Part shown: positions 22,736 through 35,118 of the stretch, one piece after another
Layout of the letters: the number at the start of each line of letters is the position of its first letter
Numbering within the stretch: the first letter of the stretch is position 1
Translations under genes and position numbers: made by a program
From: Cyathus striatus
Lineage: Eukaryota > Basidiomycota > Agaricomycetes > Agaricales > Nidulariaceae
Reading direction: 5' to 3'
Length of the DNA: 64,000 nt
Assembly: GCA_025738555.1 (NCBI GenBank)
Contig: JAOVFP010000013.1
Span: forward strand, 2,480,001-2,544,000
The notes under the pieces: model-generated
What the model saw: the letters and a program-made list of their open reading frames with translations, nothing else
Told to the model about the DNA's origin: nothing
The model's database searches: none

Positions 22736-24767
22736 ATGGCATCTAATATACCTGTTTGTCTCCTCTTTTTACTCCTTTTTCTGCCACACTTCCTCACCTA
22801 TTTCGCCCTCTAGACACGCCGTGTGACGCGGACAACACGCGCAACAACAATCAAGGAAAATGAAAATGCAAATGCCCGCCCTTCACGAATTTCTACACGC
22901 TCCAAACCTCTTTCTTCTACCACCGGAACAGCAACTACTTTAGGCGGTGTCACTCGCGCAACTGCAGCCTCACGCGCAAAAGCCGCCGCGGCCAACTTGG
23001 ACGTCAAGGCTGATCACCCTGCTGTGAAGCGAAAGCGCGAGGCGTTGGGCGAGGTGGCTGCCCCCAACAGGCCAAAGGCTGTCGGTGTCAAGGGGAAGGA
23101 GAAGGAAAATCCCAAGGAGACTTTCGATGGCGTGGTTATAAAGTCCAAGGGTGTTGTTACGCGCCAACCTCTCAGGGTTGTGTCCACACGGCAATCTACC
23201 AAAACTACCACTACAGTGGCAAAGAGCGAGACCGTTGTCAGGAAGAAGGAGGAAACCAAAGTGGTCGAACTAGCTAGTGAAAATGCGATGGCAGTCGACC
23301 TTCCCGCTCCCGCCCCTGCTCCTACTACTCAACTCCCCAGCCTCACCGTCCGCAGGTCGATTACGACGAAGGAGGCAGCTCCTCTCAGACGCGCCGATAG
23401 CAAACAGCGTGGCTCTGTTCGTTCATTGCGCCACAAACAAGAAGAGGAGGACCTTGAAGACATGCGTCGTGCCAAGAAGCCCAGAACGTCATCAGATTCT
23501 CCAGAGGAAGATCCTCAGGCTCTCGAAGACGCGAGGGCTTTGGCCGAAGAAGAGGCCTTACAAGCTAGAATTGATGCTGAACTCGAAGCCTACGCAAATG
23601 AGGTTGAAGCTGATCCCGAGGACTCTCACTGGGACGATCTCGACGCTGATGACGCTGACGATCCTCTCATGGTCAGCGAGTACGTTGTGGAAATTTTCGA
23701 TTACTTAAAGAAAATCGAAGTTTGTTTTTCTTTTCTTTCCTTGAATTAATGCATACTAAATTTTTAATGTGGCAGCTGGACACAATGCCCAATCCCAACT
23801 ACATGGAGAGTCAGAAGGAGCTCGCATGGAAAATGCGAGGCATTCTTACCGACTGGCTTATCCAAGTACACGTTCGCTTCCGTCTTTTGCCTGAGACACT
23901 TTTTCTTGCCGTCAACATCATCGATCGCTTCCTTTCCGCTCGTGTTGTTTCGCTGGCGAAACTTCAACTGGTCGGAATCACGTGTCTCTTCATCGCAGCG
24001 AAGTTTGAGGAGGTTGTCGCGCCCTCAGTGACGCACTTCCTCATGTGTGCCGACTCGTCGTACACTGAGTCAGAAATTCTCCAGGCAGAGCGATATGTCC
24101 TTAAGACGCTTGACTGGAACCTTGGCTACCCCAACCCTGTTCACTACCTTAGACGTGTGAGCAAGGCTGATGACTACAATGTCAAGGTCAGGACTCTCGC
24201 CAAGTACCTCTTGGAGATTAGCTGTCTCGAGTGGAGGCTGATCGCTGCTCCCCCTTCTTTGATGGCTGCTGCTGGCATCTGGCTCGCGCGCCTTGCTCTG
24301 GACATGGAGCAATGGGTATGGTTTGTTCCGCTCGAACAAGTCCGTAACATGGTTAACCGATAATTTTATTAGACACCCAATCTTGCGCACTACTCTTCTT
24401 ACCCCGAGAGTGCTCTTATTCCCACCGCTAACTTAATGCTCAATTATATCCTGAAGCCCATCAGGCACGACTCCTTCCACAAGAAGTATGCCGGGAAGCG
24501 CTACTTCAAGGTTAGTCTCGTTGCTACTTCGTTATTCACGTCTCTCACTATCTCACATAGTCGAGTGTATATATGAGGGAGTGGGCTCTTGACCGTTGGG
24601 CTGAGAATACCCAGGTGGATCTCTCCAAGGAACTTCCTAGGATCAAGGTTGAAATTAGGATTCAACGCGATCAGGAGGAGCTTCGTCAGCTGGAAGAAAG
24701 CAAAGCGGAGGATAGCCCCGCAAAGCTGGACCCCACATCCATGTATGATTTGCGTGCTCGTCGCTGA
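22736..24767 (+). CDS. G2/mitotic B-type cyclin
   Basis: Regulatory subunit of Cdk1. A tiny first exon (22736-22753, MASNIP) is joined in phase across a 60-base intron to TRRVTRTTRATTIKEN, giving a typical basic cyclin N-terminus. A destruction-box match, REALGEVAA, lies near residue 90. The cyclin box spans the middle: YVVEIFDYLKKIE, an intron, YMESQKELAWKMRGILTDWL, FLAVNIIDRFLS and LQLVGITCLFIAAKFEE. The C-terminal cyclin fold begins ILQAERYVLKTLDWNL. Two further short introns split the end, which reads SSVYMREWALDRWAEN to MYDLRARR. Length is about 560 residues. The MRGILTDWLIQVH and FIAAKFEE motifs identify the B-type (Cdc13/Clb) class. Confidence 0.93.
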
Positions 24768-25511
24768 GGGCAAGACACCCTGCACACCCCTTTGGATATC
24801 CTTCCTCACCACATTTTCCTGCGACCTCACCCCCTTACCTTATACTCACTTCTATCCGCGACCACTCTTTTGGACACCCACTTCTCCCACTCGCATCCAT
24901 ATCTCGTTATCGCATTGTTTCAAATAAGCATCTTTCCACTCTGTGCCACTACATTTGTGCCGTACTTGGCCATCAATATGATATGTTAAATTATCAACCA
25001 TGCATTCATCTCCATTTCCACTTCTCATCATTACGTCATCGATAGCGGTTGTCGTTGACTCGCTTTGTGTTGTAAACCTGTCGTCATGATTCAAGTATAA
25101 TTGTTTTCTCTATGGTAGATGTTTTGCATATGGACAACTGCGTCCTTCGCTAAGCTTTCCCTAACGTTCCACCTTTTCTTCCATGTTCTCAGAGGATCAC
25201 TTTTCTTACAACCTACTAGTAGTCTTTGGTAGTAGCATTAAGTACATAGTAACTCTTACATCTGCAATGAAATAAAATAAATTGCTAAATAGGGTAGATT
25301 GTTTTCCTTTCGTGCAGTTATTGTACTTCAGTATTGCACGTGATCTTGTTGGCAGAGCACGAGTCGAGGTTTCCCTTTTGTGCTGGCTCCGTCGCGACAG
25401 CCCGACCGTGTCTCTCCATTAGGCACGTTCGCACATATATAACACCCTGTTTCTTTGTCTTTCCTTTCTTCCTTTGTACCCCTACTCTCATCATTTATCG
25501 CACCTCTTAGA
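24768..25511. promoter_or_regulatory. Cyclin 3' flank and S1/P1 nuclease promoter
   Basis: The left half is the 3' flank of the cyclin gene. The right half carries a CACGTGATC element (25337-25345) and a TATATAA box (25436-25442) 70 bases before the nuclease ATG, with a pyrimidine-rich stretch between them. This is one of the few clear TATA promoters in the window. Confidence 0.5.
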
Positions 25512-26814
25512 ATGCGCTATATACATATCGCTGCGGCTGCTGTTGCCGCTAGCGCCAGTCTTCCGTCCGTGTTTGCATGGGGAGCTGCAGGTATGTCAGG
25601 ATGCTGTGTTCCGCGACCACAGACTCAGTAGAACTTTTCGTAGGACATGAAATTGTTGCTACGATAGCTCAGATGTACTTGGACCCAACTGTTCTACCGA
25701 CTATATGTGATATCCTCAACTATACCGATCCCGACCCGACACAGCCCCAGTGTCACCTTGCGCCCGTCTCGACATGGGCAGATAAGAACCGTTTTCGCAT
25801 GCGCTGGTCAGCTGCCTTACATTACGTTGGAGCGCTTGGCGACCATCCTTCTGAGACGTGTCTCTACCCTGGAGAGCGCGGCTGGGCCGGCAAACAGGGT
25901 ATCAATGTCCTGGGTGGTATCAGGAATGTGACAAATATCCTCGAAGATTGGACCCTAGGCATGCAGAGTGATGAGGCTGCAAACGAAGCGTTAAAGTTTG
26001 TTATCCACTTCTTGGGCGATATGCACCAGCCTTTGCATTTGACTGGGCGCGATCGCGGAGGGAACGGTGTTGCGGTGGCCTTTGATGGCAGGCAAACGAG
26101 TCAGTATTGGTTTCTATCTTGTGAGGAGTGGCTTGTTGAATGCTCTTGGAATTTGTCTTTTTAGACCTTCACTCGTTGTGGGACGGCCTGCTTATCGCGA
26201 AAGCTGTTCGGACCACGCCTAAGAAGTACGAACGTCCGTCTCGATATCCCACTCTGGAAGCTGCACTACGAGGAACTATTTACGACTCCTACATCCGGCG
26301 CATTATGCTGGAAGGTGTCCTTAACGAATGGTCCGACGAAGTAGAAAGCTGGCTCAAATGTCCCTCCGTCCAGGTACGGCCCTCGTCAGGAACTGGTGCC
26401 TGGCAGCAATTGTTATCATTCTTCCGTGTTCCCGAAGTCGCTGGTGAGACAGACGATGAAACATTGTGCCCTTATCACTGGTCGCAGCCTCTCCACAAGC
26501 TCAACTGCGAGATTGTATGGCCAAAAGCCATCGATGAGCCTCCATACGGCCATGCTCGCTTGGATGGTTATGATCACCACGACCACGAGCATTATGTCAC
26601 TGCTGAAGAAGAAATTGCTCAGCTGGATCGTGCTGCTGGCAAGAGGCCTCCCCATCCCCCTTTGTTGGAACTTGATACCCCGGAGTATGCTGGCAAGATT
26701 GCGAAGGATAAGCTTGTTGAGAAGTTACTGGCACAGGGAGGGATTCGCCTTGCTGGTTTGTTGAACTGGCTCTTCGCGCAGGATGGTGAAGGGCTACGCA
26801 TTAATACCCTCTAA
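25512..26814 (+). CDS. Secreted S1/P1-type zinc-dependent nuclease
   Basis: Extracellular single-strand nuclease/3'-nucleotidase family that uses three Zn ions. The signal peptide MRYIHIAAAAVAASASLPSV is cut before the mature N-terminal Trp of WGAAGHEIV, whose W and H are zinc ligands. The other ligands are in place: Asp in TWADKNR, His in ALHYVGALGD, His/Asp/His in HFLGDMHQPLH, and His/Asp in NLHSLWD. The last motif is restored by splicing the second intron (A/AC). Two introns in all, at WGAAG and GRQT/N. The family's conserved Cys residues (TICDIL, CHLAP, CLYPG) are present. A His-rich patch GYDHHDHEHY near residue 310 is unusual and could bind metal. About 375 residues, slightly long for the family. 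Confidence 0.92.
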
Positions 26815-26988
26815 TGGAACAATGAATGGGATCATGGGCATTTGTATGGTCTATAGATCATTCCTGTAATATAGTTTTGTAGATCGCCATGTTTTTTTAT
26901 ATTGATTTTCACGACTCAATGACTTAAAATTTCTTCTCTTGTAAGGTACGCATATAGTATTAAGGTATGAAATTGCAAGAATAGTAAC

Positions 26989-27071
26989 TCTCTGTTAGTA
27001 TATCGGTTAGTACACGCGCCTGTCATTTCATGAATACGCGCGAAAGCTGGGTTCGACTCCCAGACAGAGAG
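26989..27071 (+). tRNA. tRNA-Asp(GTC) with an 11-base intron
   Basis: The acceptor stem TCTCTGT pairs with ACAGAGA (27064-27070), followed by discriminator G. The T arm is CTGGG-TTCGACT-CCCAG, and the B box GGTTCGACTCC lies at 27050-27060. The anticodon stem CGCGC/GCGCG encloses CTGTCA..C with anticodon GTC at 27022-27024. The 11 bases 27026-27036 (TTTCATGAATA) sit exactly after position 37, the canonical nuclear tRNA intron site. Their removal gives the usual Asp loop CTGTCAC and a 72-base tRNA. Confidence 0.93.
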
Positions 27072-27075
27072 TCTA

Positions 27076-27081
27076 TTTTTT
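27076..27081 (+). terminator. RNA polymerase III terminator
   Basis: A run of six T residues starting five bases after the tRNA-Asp 3' end, followed by a second T-run (27086-27090). Confidence 0.75.
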
Positions 27082-27305
27082 CTTGTTTTTGCTCCAAGTT
27101 TAATGCAGTGAAGTACGGGCTCGATAATGATGTCTCGACGTATGTTGAACTTTCCAAGTGGGCCGGGATATTATTCACGTTACATAGAATATTTGATTTG
27201 AGCTTGAGCAAGTAGTAGCTGGCAGTTTGTTCAACTTTGATAATTGATTGTAGCACCCGCGTGCACAACACGTGCAACGGTGCAGTGACGAAATAGCAAG
27301 GAGAC

Positions 27306-29131
27306 ATGTCCGATATTTCATATTGCTTTCATCCTAATTATGTAAGTATACCTAATCTTCTCTTATTACCTGTCTTTCATATTGCCAACAGCCATCGACA
27401 TCTTCTACGCACTGCTGTCTTGGCTTCATGTTTTCCGATAGAAAATCTTCTTACAAGCTTCCACCAACAACGATTAGGGACAAGTTGGTATCCCAGGAAG
27501 CGCGAAGGAGCAAGGTCTCCTCTGCCTTGATCTCTTATTATACCGTGAGCTAAACGTAAATGGTCAATCTAGGCATTAGAAGAGCAAAAGCGTGTCAGTT
27601 TTAACATTCTATTCATGTCGAACCACGATCCTGAAGAAATTCGAGCAGAAACGCGCCCAGAAGATCGATTCATCCAGGAATCTCGAATTTTTTGCTGATT
27701 TAACTCTCGGCCCATCCGATGAAGAAGAAGACGACAATGAGGCGCATGTTGGCGCTTTGAATGTCAGTACTGCAGCCGTTGCTCCGTTTGTGTCTATGCT
27801 AGAGCCTGCAATGGTACCAAATGCTATTACAGACGCGGACGTGCCTTCGCGTGAATATCATGCTCAGTTGCCAACCCAGAACAAGAACAAGAAGAAAAAG
27901 AAAAGGCGCAATAACAAGCCTAGCAAGTGGGGAGATAAATGCATGTATGCCGAGCTTCTGGAGATGGCTCCGGATAGCAGCCCTTGGTCGGACGGAATTC
28001 CCAACGATCTTGAGACCGGATGGGTCGCTATAGCTCCAGTACCGGTGGGCAAACGCTGTTTGGCTGTTACTCATCAATCCTCGGGGGTGGCTGGAGTTGG
28101 TATGTTGGTATGTTGGTATGCCCATATCTGTTCTAATTTCCGACTCCCTTCTTTCGATCAGTTCCCAATACTATCCTGCGTTCACGCCTTCTGGGGAAGG
28201 CGCTCATTCATAGGTTTCCATCAAGTCTTCCACCTCTGACTGTTTTGGACTGCATCTTGGATGCAAATTGGCGCGAGAATGGTATTCTACATGTTTTGGA
28301 TGTGATCAAATGGAAAGGGCAAGATGTAACCGATTGTGAGGCATCTTTTAGGTAAGTAAAATACAATATGGTTTTGCCGGATACTAATGTTGGCGGTAGG
28401 TTTTGGTGGAGAGACACTCGTTTGGCTGAATTAGCGGAGGGCATACCTCCTAATATAAACTTTTCTATTCGGCAAGGGAATACGAATGAGGCAGAAGCGG
28501 AAACTCAACAGAGCTATCATTTTCCATACCCCACACGGTTCGTACCCATTCCTTACCATACAGACACCACCCTATCGACTCTATATACGCAAATTATACC
28601 ATTTGCACGAACTCCAAGGCCAATACCTGTTCAAGTCCCCGCACTGGATCCGACACGTCGACACACTATACCTCCGTCTCCAGATGCTCTTACTACATCC
28701 AATGGACAAGAGGAAGGCATGGAAGTGGAGGGGGCCACAGTGGTCTCGGCGAATGCTGAACCACAGCGACAACCTCCATCGGGCAACTTCACTTTCAGAT
28801 CTCGTGCTCCTGTAAAAATCATTACTGCAAATGCGGAAATTCAGTCAGACGGGCTATTGTTATATGTGGCACAAGCGGGCTACGAGCCAGGAACCAGCCC
28901 TTTAAGCAGTTGGATCCCGATTGTATCATATGATGAGAGCAAACTGGAAGATGGTACAGCGCATATTACCGCTACGGAGGGTCCACTTGATATTTTCCAG
29001 AGGCCAGTGCTCTTAGAATATCTCTGTCTTTGGGCTAACAGGTCCGACATGATAGGCTTGTAAAGAGACGTTTGGATGCGGGCTCGGCAACTGCAGGCGC
29101 ACAGGAGGTGTTGATGGATATGGATGTGTAG
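27306..29131 (+). CDS. SNUPN: Snurportin-1 (m3G-cap snRNP import adaptor)
   Basis: Binds the trimethylguanosine cap of spliceosomal U snRNPs and links them to importin-beta. The N-terminal importin-beta-binding-like part has RKSSYKLPPTTIRDKLVSQE and QEARRSKV, then EQKRAQKIDSSRNLEFFADL, an acidic run and a KNKKKKKRRNN stretch. The cap-binding domain follows: KCMYAELLEMAP, the hallmark VPVGKRCLAVTHQSSG, TVLDCILDANW, ILHVLDVIKWKGQDVTDCE, FWWRDTRLAE and DGLLLYVAQAGYEPGTSPL. These match animal snurportin block by block (PVGKRALIVASRG, DCQTDFRFYWMHSKL, DGLLFYHKQTHYSPGSTPL). Six or so exons; the two junctions near 27540-27650 are uncertain. The start is the ATG at 27306 or 27428. It ends RLDAGSATAG..LMDMDV. 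Confidence 0.87.
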
Positions 29132-29420
29132 TGGTTACATATTGTGGATGGCTGACATCCTGTTCAATGTCCCGTGTCCGCATAACTTGCGAATATTTTG
29201 ATGGTGGCAATGAATGGACACCGATCCTTCTATAAATTCAAAGACTGATCACGATGATAGCATATTATCGACGTTCACCAAGAGAAATAAGCGGAACGAA
29301 AGATTACACTAAAAAGTACTACAACCAGAGCAAATGGAATCTAAAAATAAAGTAGGTACCGGAGATAATCACTGAATGGAGTATCGTTCCTGTTTGTTCG
29401 TCAGCCAAACATTACTTCGG

Positions 29421-31896
29421 TTAAGTTTCTGAACAACGTACGCGGAGGCTCCGGCCTTTCCACTGCATGAAAGGCACGACAAGTAAAAATAACCCAGTCA
29501 CAATACTGGTAGACACCATTTAGATTGGTGAGCAATGAGCATGATTAGTCGGCATTGAATACTTACGCCGCTTCCACACCGAAGGTTTGCAAGGCTCCGT
29601 TCTTCGCCGCCCACGGTACTTGGAAGAATGCGACGCCAAATCCTAAAATAATAATCATGAGGAAGACACAACGATGCAATAATCAGCATAAGTACCTCCC
29701 AACGTTCTCGCATGATTGATAAGGGCACTGACTTCACCCTGTTGTGCGAGTTAGCTTGGATAGCGGGCGACAGAGATTTTGACTTACCTGATGCTTGGGG
29801 AAAGCATCATTAAGATATGCATAGACGGCCACTGTGTTTATCATGATTGCGGTTTCCGCGATACCCCACCCCATGATAATGGCCCCTGTGCTGAGGTGTT
29901 TCTGGAAGGCTGCTCCAATAAGGACAAACCCGCAGATATACAAGGGTATCGCAATGTAACATGCCCTACAAGGAAAGTTGATGCCGGTATAATACTCATT
30001 ACACTGTGGTATCTTACCACAATCGGCTTTCAGCTTCGTGCACACCATTATTTCGGCGGATATTGACGTTCTGGATCCATTCATTGGCAAAGCGACCAAT
30101 AAGTTCGCCAACGATAACAGAAACCTGCCGATGATGGTCAATCTCTCGACTCATTCACGAACATATAGAACTTTACAATCGGTGTTGCATAGAGACCTGC
30201 GACGATTTTCTGTTCAAATCCAAAGCCAATCGGAGGTTCTTCACCCAGGAAGACGGCATTGGTAACCTGACATTCAATATTAGCTTAACGTTGGCCACTA
30301 GCTAGTAGAAACCTACATTAATTCCGATTCCAAAACCAAACAGTACCCCTTCAAAAACAAGCAGTCCAATAACGTGTGGCCGCCAAACGACATCAAAAGG
30401 AGACCAGATTATCTTGCCCCATGACGCGCGATATTTCGCCATTTTAGCTCCTGTTATCCCAACCAACGTTTCAATTCGATAGCGAATTCCACTTGTTGAT
30501 CTCTCGGGTATATTCTTCAAGCCGCGGTCGTACAAACTAAACAACATATTGGAATCAGCACACGGATACTAATGAATTAGACTATACATACGTTTCCTCC
30601 ATAAAGAACGCGATCAACAAAACCACGGCCAGAGAATACATGCATCCGATTCCGAATGACCATCTCCAATTCGCCTTAGCTACGAGAAACCCGAAAGCAA
30701 AAGGCGAAATGAAAGGGGATATGATGAAACCCATGGTCCATAAATTCAGCTATAAAGAGTACATCAGTTGATGGGACCATAAATACGAACGTCACAAGAC
30801 ACACTTTCCGAGCTTGCAAATGGAAAGGATAAAGATCTGTAACAATGTAAAGCCCCTATAGCAAACCAATCTAGGGATTGCCGTAACTCCCATAACAGAA
30901 TAAACTTACTGTGACCTGAGGTGCTGTGCTGCAAATGGAACGTACATGTCAGAAGGCAGCTTGGATGCATAGTTCTAGAATAGTTACCCGAAGAACGCTG
31001 CCAGACAACGCATCGCTGCAAAGGGCATGCCAAAGATCAGGGGGAGGAGCGAGACACAGTTGGGTTCCATTTACCAGCAAGTACTTTGATATTAGGTGAT
31101 AGCGTAACTCCAATCAGAAAGGCGAATGAGAGTAACTAGACGCAGCTGAATACTGTGGACTATTTCATCAATGGACAGAACTTGCCTGTGACCAGAAGAC
31201 TACCGGAAGACGACCATAGCGCCTAACTAACATAACAGCGATAATTCCGCCCCATCCTAAGTATTGATCAATGAACACAGCGCATTAAATGGAGCGACGA
31301 TAAGGAAGTTGTACCTAGTAAAAATATACTCCAGCTGGTGAAGTGAGTTCATGTTTATTGACTTATCAAAAAGCTTAGCCGTACTTAGAAGTTAAATTGT
31401 TTACAAAATTAGGTGTTGTATTGAACTGCTTCGCCAGTGCAAATATAGCAGCGATCCCTGAAAGCACATGTAAGTGGGGGCATTGCGATAGACGGAATTA
31501 GAAGACATACCGATTCCAGAATCGAAATCCGGCACAATGGCTGCAAGAGTAATGATGAGGAGATGTAAAGTTTTCTTTCGCGAAGACCAGTTCTGTGGGT
31601 CTAAAGGAGAGTCGCTTGGTTGAGGCCAGAGAACCTTTGTGCCATCTTTCGACAATTTGAGGCGGCTTGCAACAGCTTCTCCAAATTCTATCCTCGCCTC
31701 CCTATTGCAACGAAGGAATTACTAATCATATCACCTGTGGAGAATTTGCGAGTTTGACTTACTCTGGATCAATAACAAGTCGTCCTGCATGTTGTTCATG
31801 GAAGGTAGCAAGATCAATATCTTCTGGTGATGCCTTCTCTTGAATATCAACGTGCTTCTCGGTTTGGTCCTCAATAGAGATCGTCGAGGCCGACAT
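29421..31896 (-). CDS. MFS transporter, DHA1-like (copy A)
   Basis: Twelve-helix major facilitator, probably a proton-coupled exporter in the plasma membrane. The start at 31896 gives MSASTISIEDQTEKH. The cytosolic N-terminus holds DIDLATFHEQHAGRL and VLWPQPSDSPLDPQNWSSRKK, a motif that precedes helix 1 in fungal DHA1-type transporters. Helix 1 is LHLLIITLAAIVPDFDSGIG. Later blocks are YRIETLVGITGAKMAKY in the central loop, then CYIAIPLYICGFVLIG, IIMGWGIAETAIMINTVAVYAY and NDAFPKHQ. The last exon encodes VTGLFLLVVPFMQWKGRSLRV. About ten to twelve short introns interrupt it. Substrate is unknown. Copy B directly upstream shares the same motifs and intron positions, so they are a recent tandem duplication. 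Confidence 0.85.
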
Positions 31897-32665
31897 AGTG
31901 ATGGGTTAACTAGTCCAGCTGTTCGAACGGCGCCATCTATGCATGTCTTTTAAGTGCTAACCAGCTGGAACTGGATCCCCGGTTGGACTAGCTTCTTGTT
32001 GCTGATCAGCTCCGAAGCTGCCGGCGTACAAACTTAGGTGTGACGTGGGGCCATGTCGCTATTCTCGTCGCTTTCTTCACCAAATGATGGAAGTTGTCTG
32101 CCCGGGTTGCTTGATGTCGATAACTTGATGTTGTCAGTCGGAAAGGCGCAGTCGTGGGATATTTTAAGGCTGGTGGCTGAGGGTGGGTGCATACATAAAA
32201 GGTAAAAGAAAAAATGTGCCTGGCATCCATTCGCTGTTCGGCACAGGTAAGAGTGAATCTATATCTTGAGGCCAAGGCGCGAAATAGCATGTGAATCGGC
32301 CACCTGGTTTCTTGACAGCTTGGAAATTGACCATTAAAAATAGACAAACCATGGGAATTTTCGATATGTGTAAAGGAAGGGGTTCTGATCCCAAATTGTA
32401 TTAAAGAAAAATACAATCAAACTTATAAGTATAGAAGGCAGACACAGCGGCCAACAGGACACACTTGGGACACACCGAACACAACCGCTCAAACTTCCTG
32501 ATAACGAGCAAACATAACCAACATAGAAGCAATTCCACTTTCGTTGAGATAGACAGGACATCATGACAACTCATTATATACATGTACTTCTGAATGCAAT
32601 CCATACAAGTACGTCGCATGCGCGTAACGTCTTAATGTAGCGAGAAACGTGCCTAGAAAAAATGA
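31897..32665. other. Spacer between the two MFS copies
   Basis: About 770 bases comprising the copy A promoter and the copy B 3' flank. Several overlapping short minus-strand frames occur at 32006-32619, none with protein character. No duplication of flanking sequence was obvious. Confidence 0.5.
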
Positions 32666-35118
32666 TCAACAGACATCGGGAAGCAATGAAGTACAGTCAC
32701 TAACCCTGAGGTCCCTTCCCTTCAGCTGCAATGCAGGCACGACGAGGAAGAACAGCCCTGTTACAATACTAATGCCACCGTCAAGATATAGATGGCTGAA
32801 CATCACCAAGGGAAGAACATACGCTGATTCAACGCCAAATGTCTGTATGGCACCATGCTTCGTCGCCCATGGAACTTGGAAATAAGCAACGCTAAACCCT
32901 GAAACAACATCAGACACATGTAGTTTCTCCATCCTTCCAGTGAAAAACCTACCTCCCAAAGTTCTTGCAAGATTAATCAGAGCACTGATCTCACCCTGGT
33001 GTTTAGGGAAGCAGTCGTTACAATAAGCATAAACAGCGACAGTGTTAATCATAACAGCCAGCTCTGAAATGCCCCATCCCATAATAAGGGCTCCAACACT
33101 TAAGTGTTTTTCCAGAGATGCACCAAGGGTGACAAAACCGCAAATATAAAGAGGAATTGCAATATAACATGCCCTACATGCAGCACCGAATGGTGAGCAT
33201 CCTATCATTGCAATAAATCCAAAATTACGAACCACAGACGACTTTCGGCCTCGAATATACCATTGTTACGTCTGATACTAACCCTCTGAATCCAGTCATT
33301 ATTATACCGTCCAATGAGCTCTCCGATGAGAACCGAAACCTATGCACTGTCAATTGGTATCTTGTCTAGCAGGTTATTGCTAGGACTTACAATCGGTGTG
33401 CCATAACCTCCGGCAATTGCAAACGGACTGAATCCGTAACCAACCGGTGGAGGAGTGCCCAAAAAGACAGCATTGGTTGTCTGAAAAGCTTCCTTACGAC
33501 TCGAGATACTTTTAGATTAAGATCTAACTTACGTTGATACCAATAGAGAAACCGAAGACCATTGCCTGTTGATGACAGTCATAAGTAATACATTCCGTAA
33601 TATCGAGATCTATACACACCTCAAAAACCAGAATCATGAGGAGATGAGGCCTCCACACCACGTTAAAGATTGAAAAAATTGATTGCTTCCACGGCATACG
33701 GTACTTGGACATCTTATGTCCAGTTATACCGATGAGTGTCTCGATCTTATAGCGCAGTCCAGTTGTAGTAGGCTCAGGGATAGGCTTCACTGTGCGGTCG
33801 TACATCCTGGGAAGATTATTAGGATGCATACTGATCCACTCAAAGAATAAGTTCGTACGTTTCCTCTCCGAAAAGAGCAATCACCAAAACGACAACCACC
33901 GAATAAAGACATCCAATGCCGTATGCCCATCGCCATGTTGTACGTGCTACGAGGAAACCAAAGGCAAATGGCGAAAGGAAAGGCGAGATAATGAAGCCCA
34001 TGGTCCAAATATTCAGCTAACATCGAAGTTAGTATAATTCCTGGGATCCTATGGCCTCATTCTCACCTTACGAGCTTGCAAGTGGAAAGGATACATGTCG
34101 GTTACCACAAAGAGACCCTGAACCAAAATGAGGCAGGCCGACAACACTAGACATGAGCGTTTACTTACAGTGACCTGTGGTGCAGTTCTACAAAACCCAA
34201 ATTCTAGTGAGAATTGCGACGGGGATTAATTTTCAAAAAAACTTACGCGAAGAAGGCGGTCAAGCAGCGCATGGCTATAATAATTAACAATAAGCTAATA
34301 TCAAGAAGTTTTATTGGCTATATGCTTGCCTGTGAAAGTTTTCAGGTTAGGTGCGAAGGTACATCCAACCAAAAATCCGAGGGCCAGCACCTGTGCTACT
34401 TTAGTTGGGGCAGATGAAAAAGTAAAGAGAAGCTACCTGTGACCAAAATAGGATCGGAAGTCGTCCAAGGCGTCGCATAAGCATAACAGCAAATATCCCT
34501 CCCCAACCTATACACAGGTTAAATTAAGAATTATGCGAAAAAGATTTATCGCACCGAGTAAGAAAATACTCCAGCTAATCCTCAGTGTAAGCTTATCCTT
34601 CTAAACTGTAAGATATTTACTTACTTCGAAGTTAGGTTATTGATTACTCCCGTTGTCGTATCAAACTGATTCGCAAGCGCGAAGATGGATGCAATTCCTC
34701 GAATTGAGATTACCAAAGTTACTCTTGACTGAAACAAGCTAATAGCGTACCTATACCAGAATCAAAATCTGGGACAATTGCAGCCAAAGTAATAATCAGT
34801 AACTGCAGGCTCTTTCGCCAGTTACTCCAATTCTGTGGGTCGCGATCAGAATCAGTTGGCTGAGGCCAGAGCACGATGGTCCCGTCGGAAGTAAGCTTCA
34901 ACTTCGCAGCGACTGCTTCACCGAGCTCAATCTTTGCTTCCCTATTGAATAAGTGTAAGCACTTGAACGGAGGTATATTAAGCCAGCGTACTCGGGATCG
35001 ATGATGAGACGGCCCGCCCTTTGTTCATGGAAGGAAAAAGGTCTATCTCTGAGCCAGCGGCGCTGACATTGACAGAGGAGCCGCGGTCCTGCTTTTCAGA
35101 GTCCTTTTCCTGCGACAT
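32666..35118 (-). pseudogene. MFS transporter, DHA1-like (copy B), N-terminal frameshift
   Basis: Paralogue of copy A with matching motifs: IVLWPQPTDSDRDPQNWSNW, LLIITLAAIVPDFDSGIG, YKIETLIGITGHKMSKY, ACYIAIPLYICGFVTLG, LIMGWGISELAVMINTVAVY and CNDCFPKHQ. It ends VTGLFFLVVPALQLKGRDLRV plus a short tail. The start at 35118 (MSQEKDSEKQD) reads into SEIDL as in copy A. The conserved FHEQRAGRLIIDPE that must follow lies in another frame, because one base is missing in the A-run at 35033-35039. No ATG opens the second frame. The rest of the reading frames and introns look maintained, so this is either a very young pseudogene, a sequencing error in a homopolymer, or a gene using a start or intron I cannot see. 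Confidence 0.7.

Noticed and set aside
22359..22746. Small genes upstream of the cyclin gene
   Set aside because: Three overlapping frames on both strands with no conserved character; the stretch behaves like promoter DNA with MluI and E-boxes.
20640..29131. Biosynthetic gene cluster spanning reductase to snurportin
   Set aside because: The genes belong to unrelated housekeeping functions and no backbone enzyme (PKS, NRPS, terpene cyclase) is present.
32006..32619. Minus-strand frames between the MFS copies as a third gene
   Set aside because: Four overlapping frames with Cys/Ser/Phe-rich nonsense composition and no splice logic.
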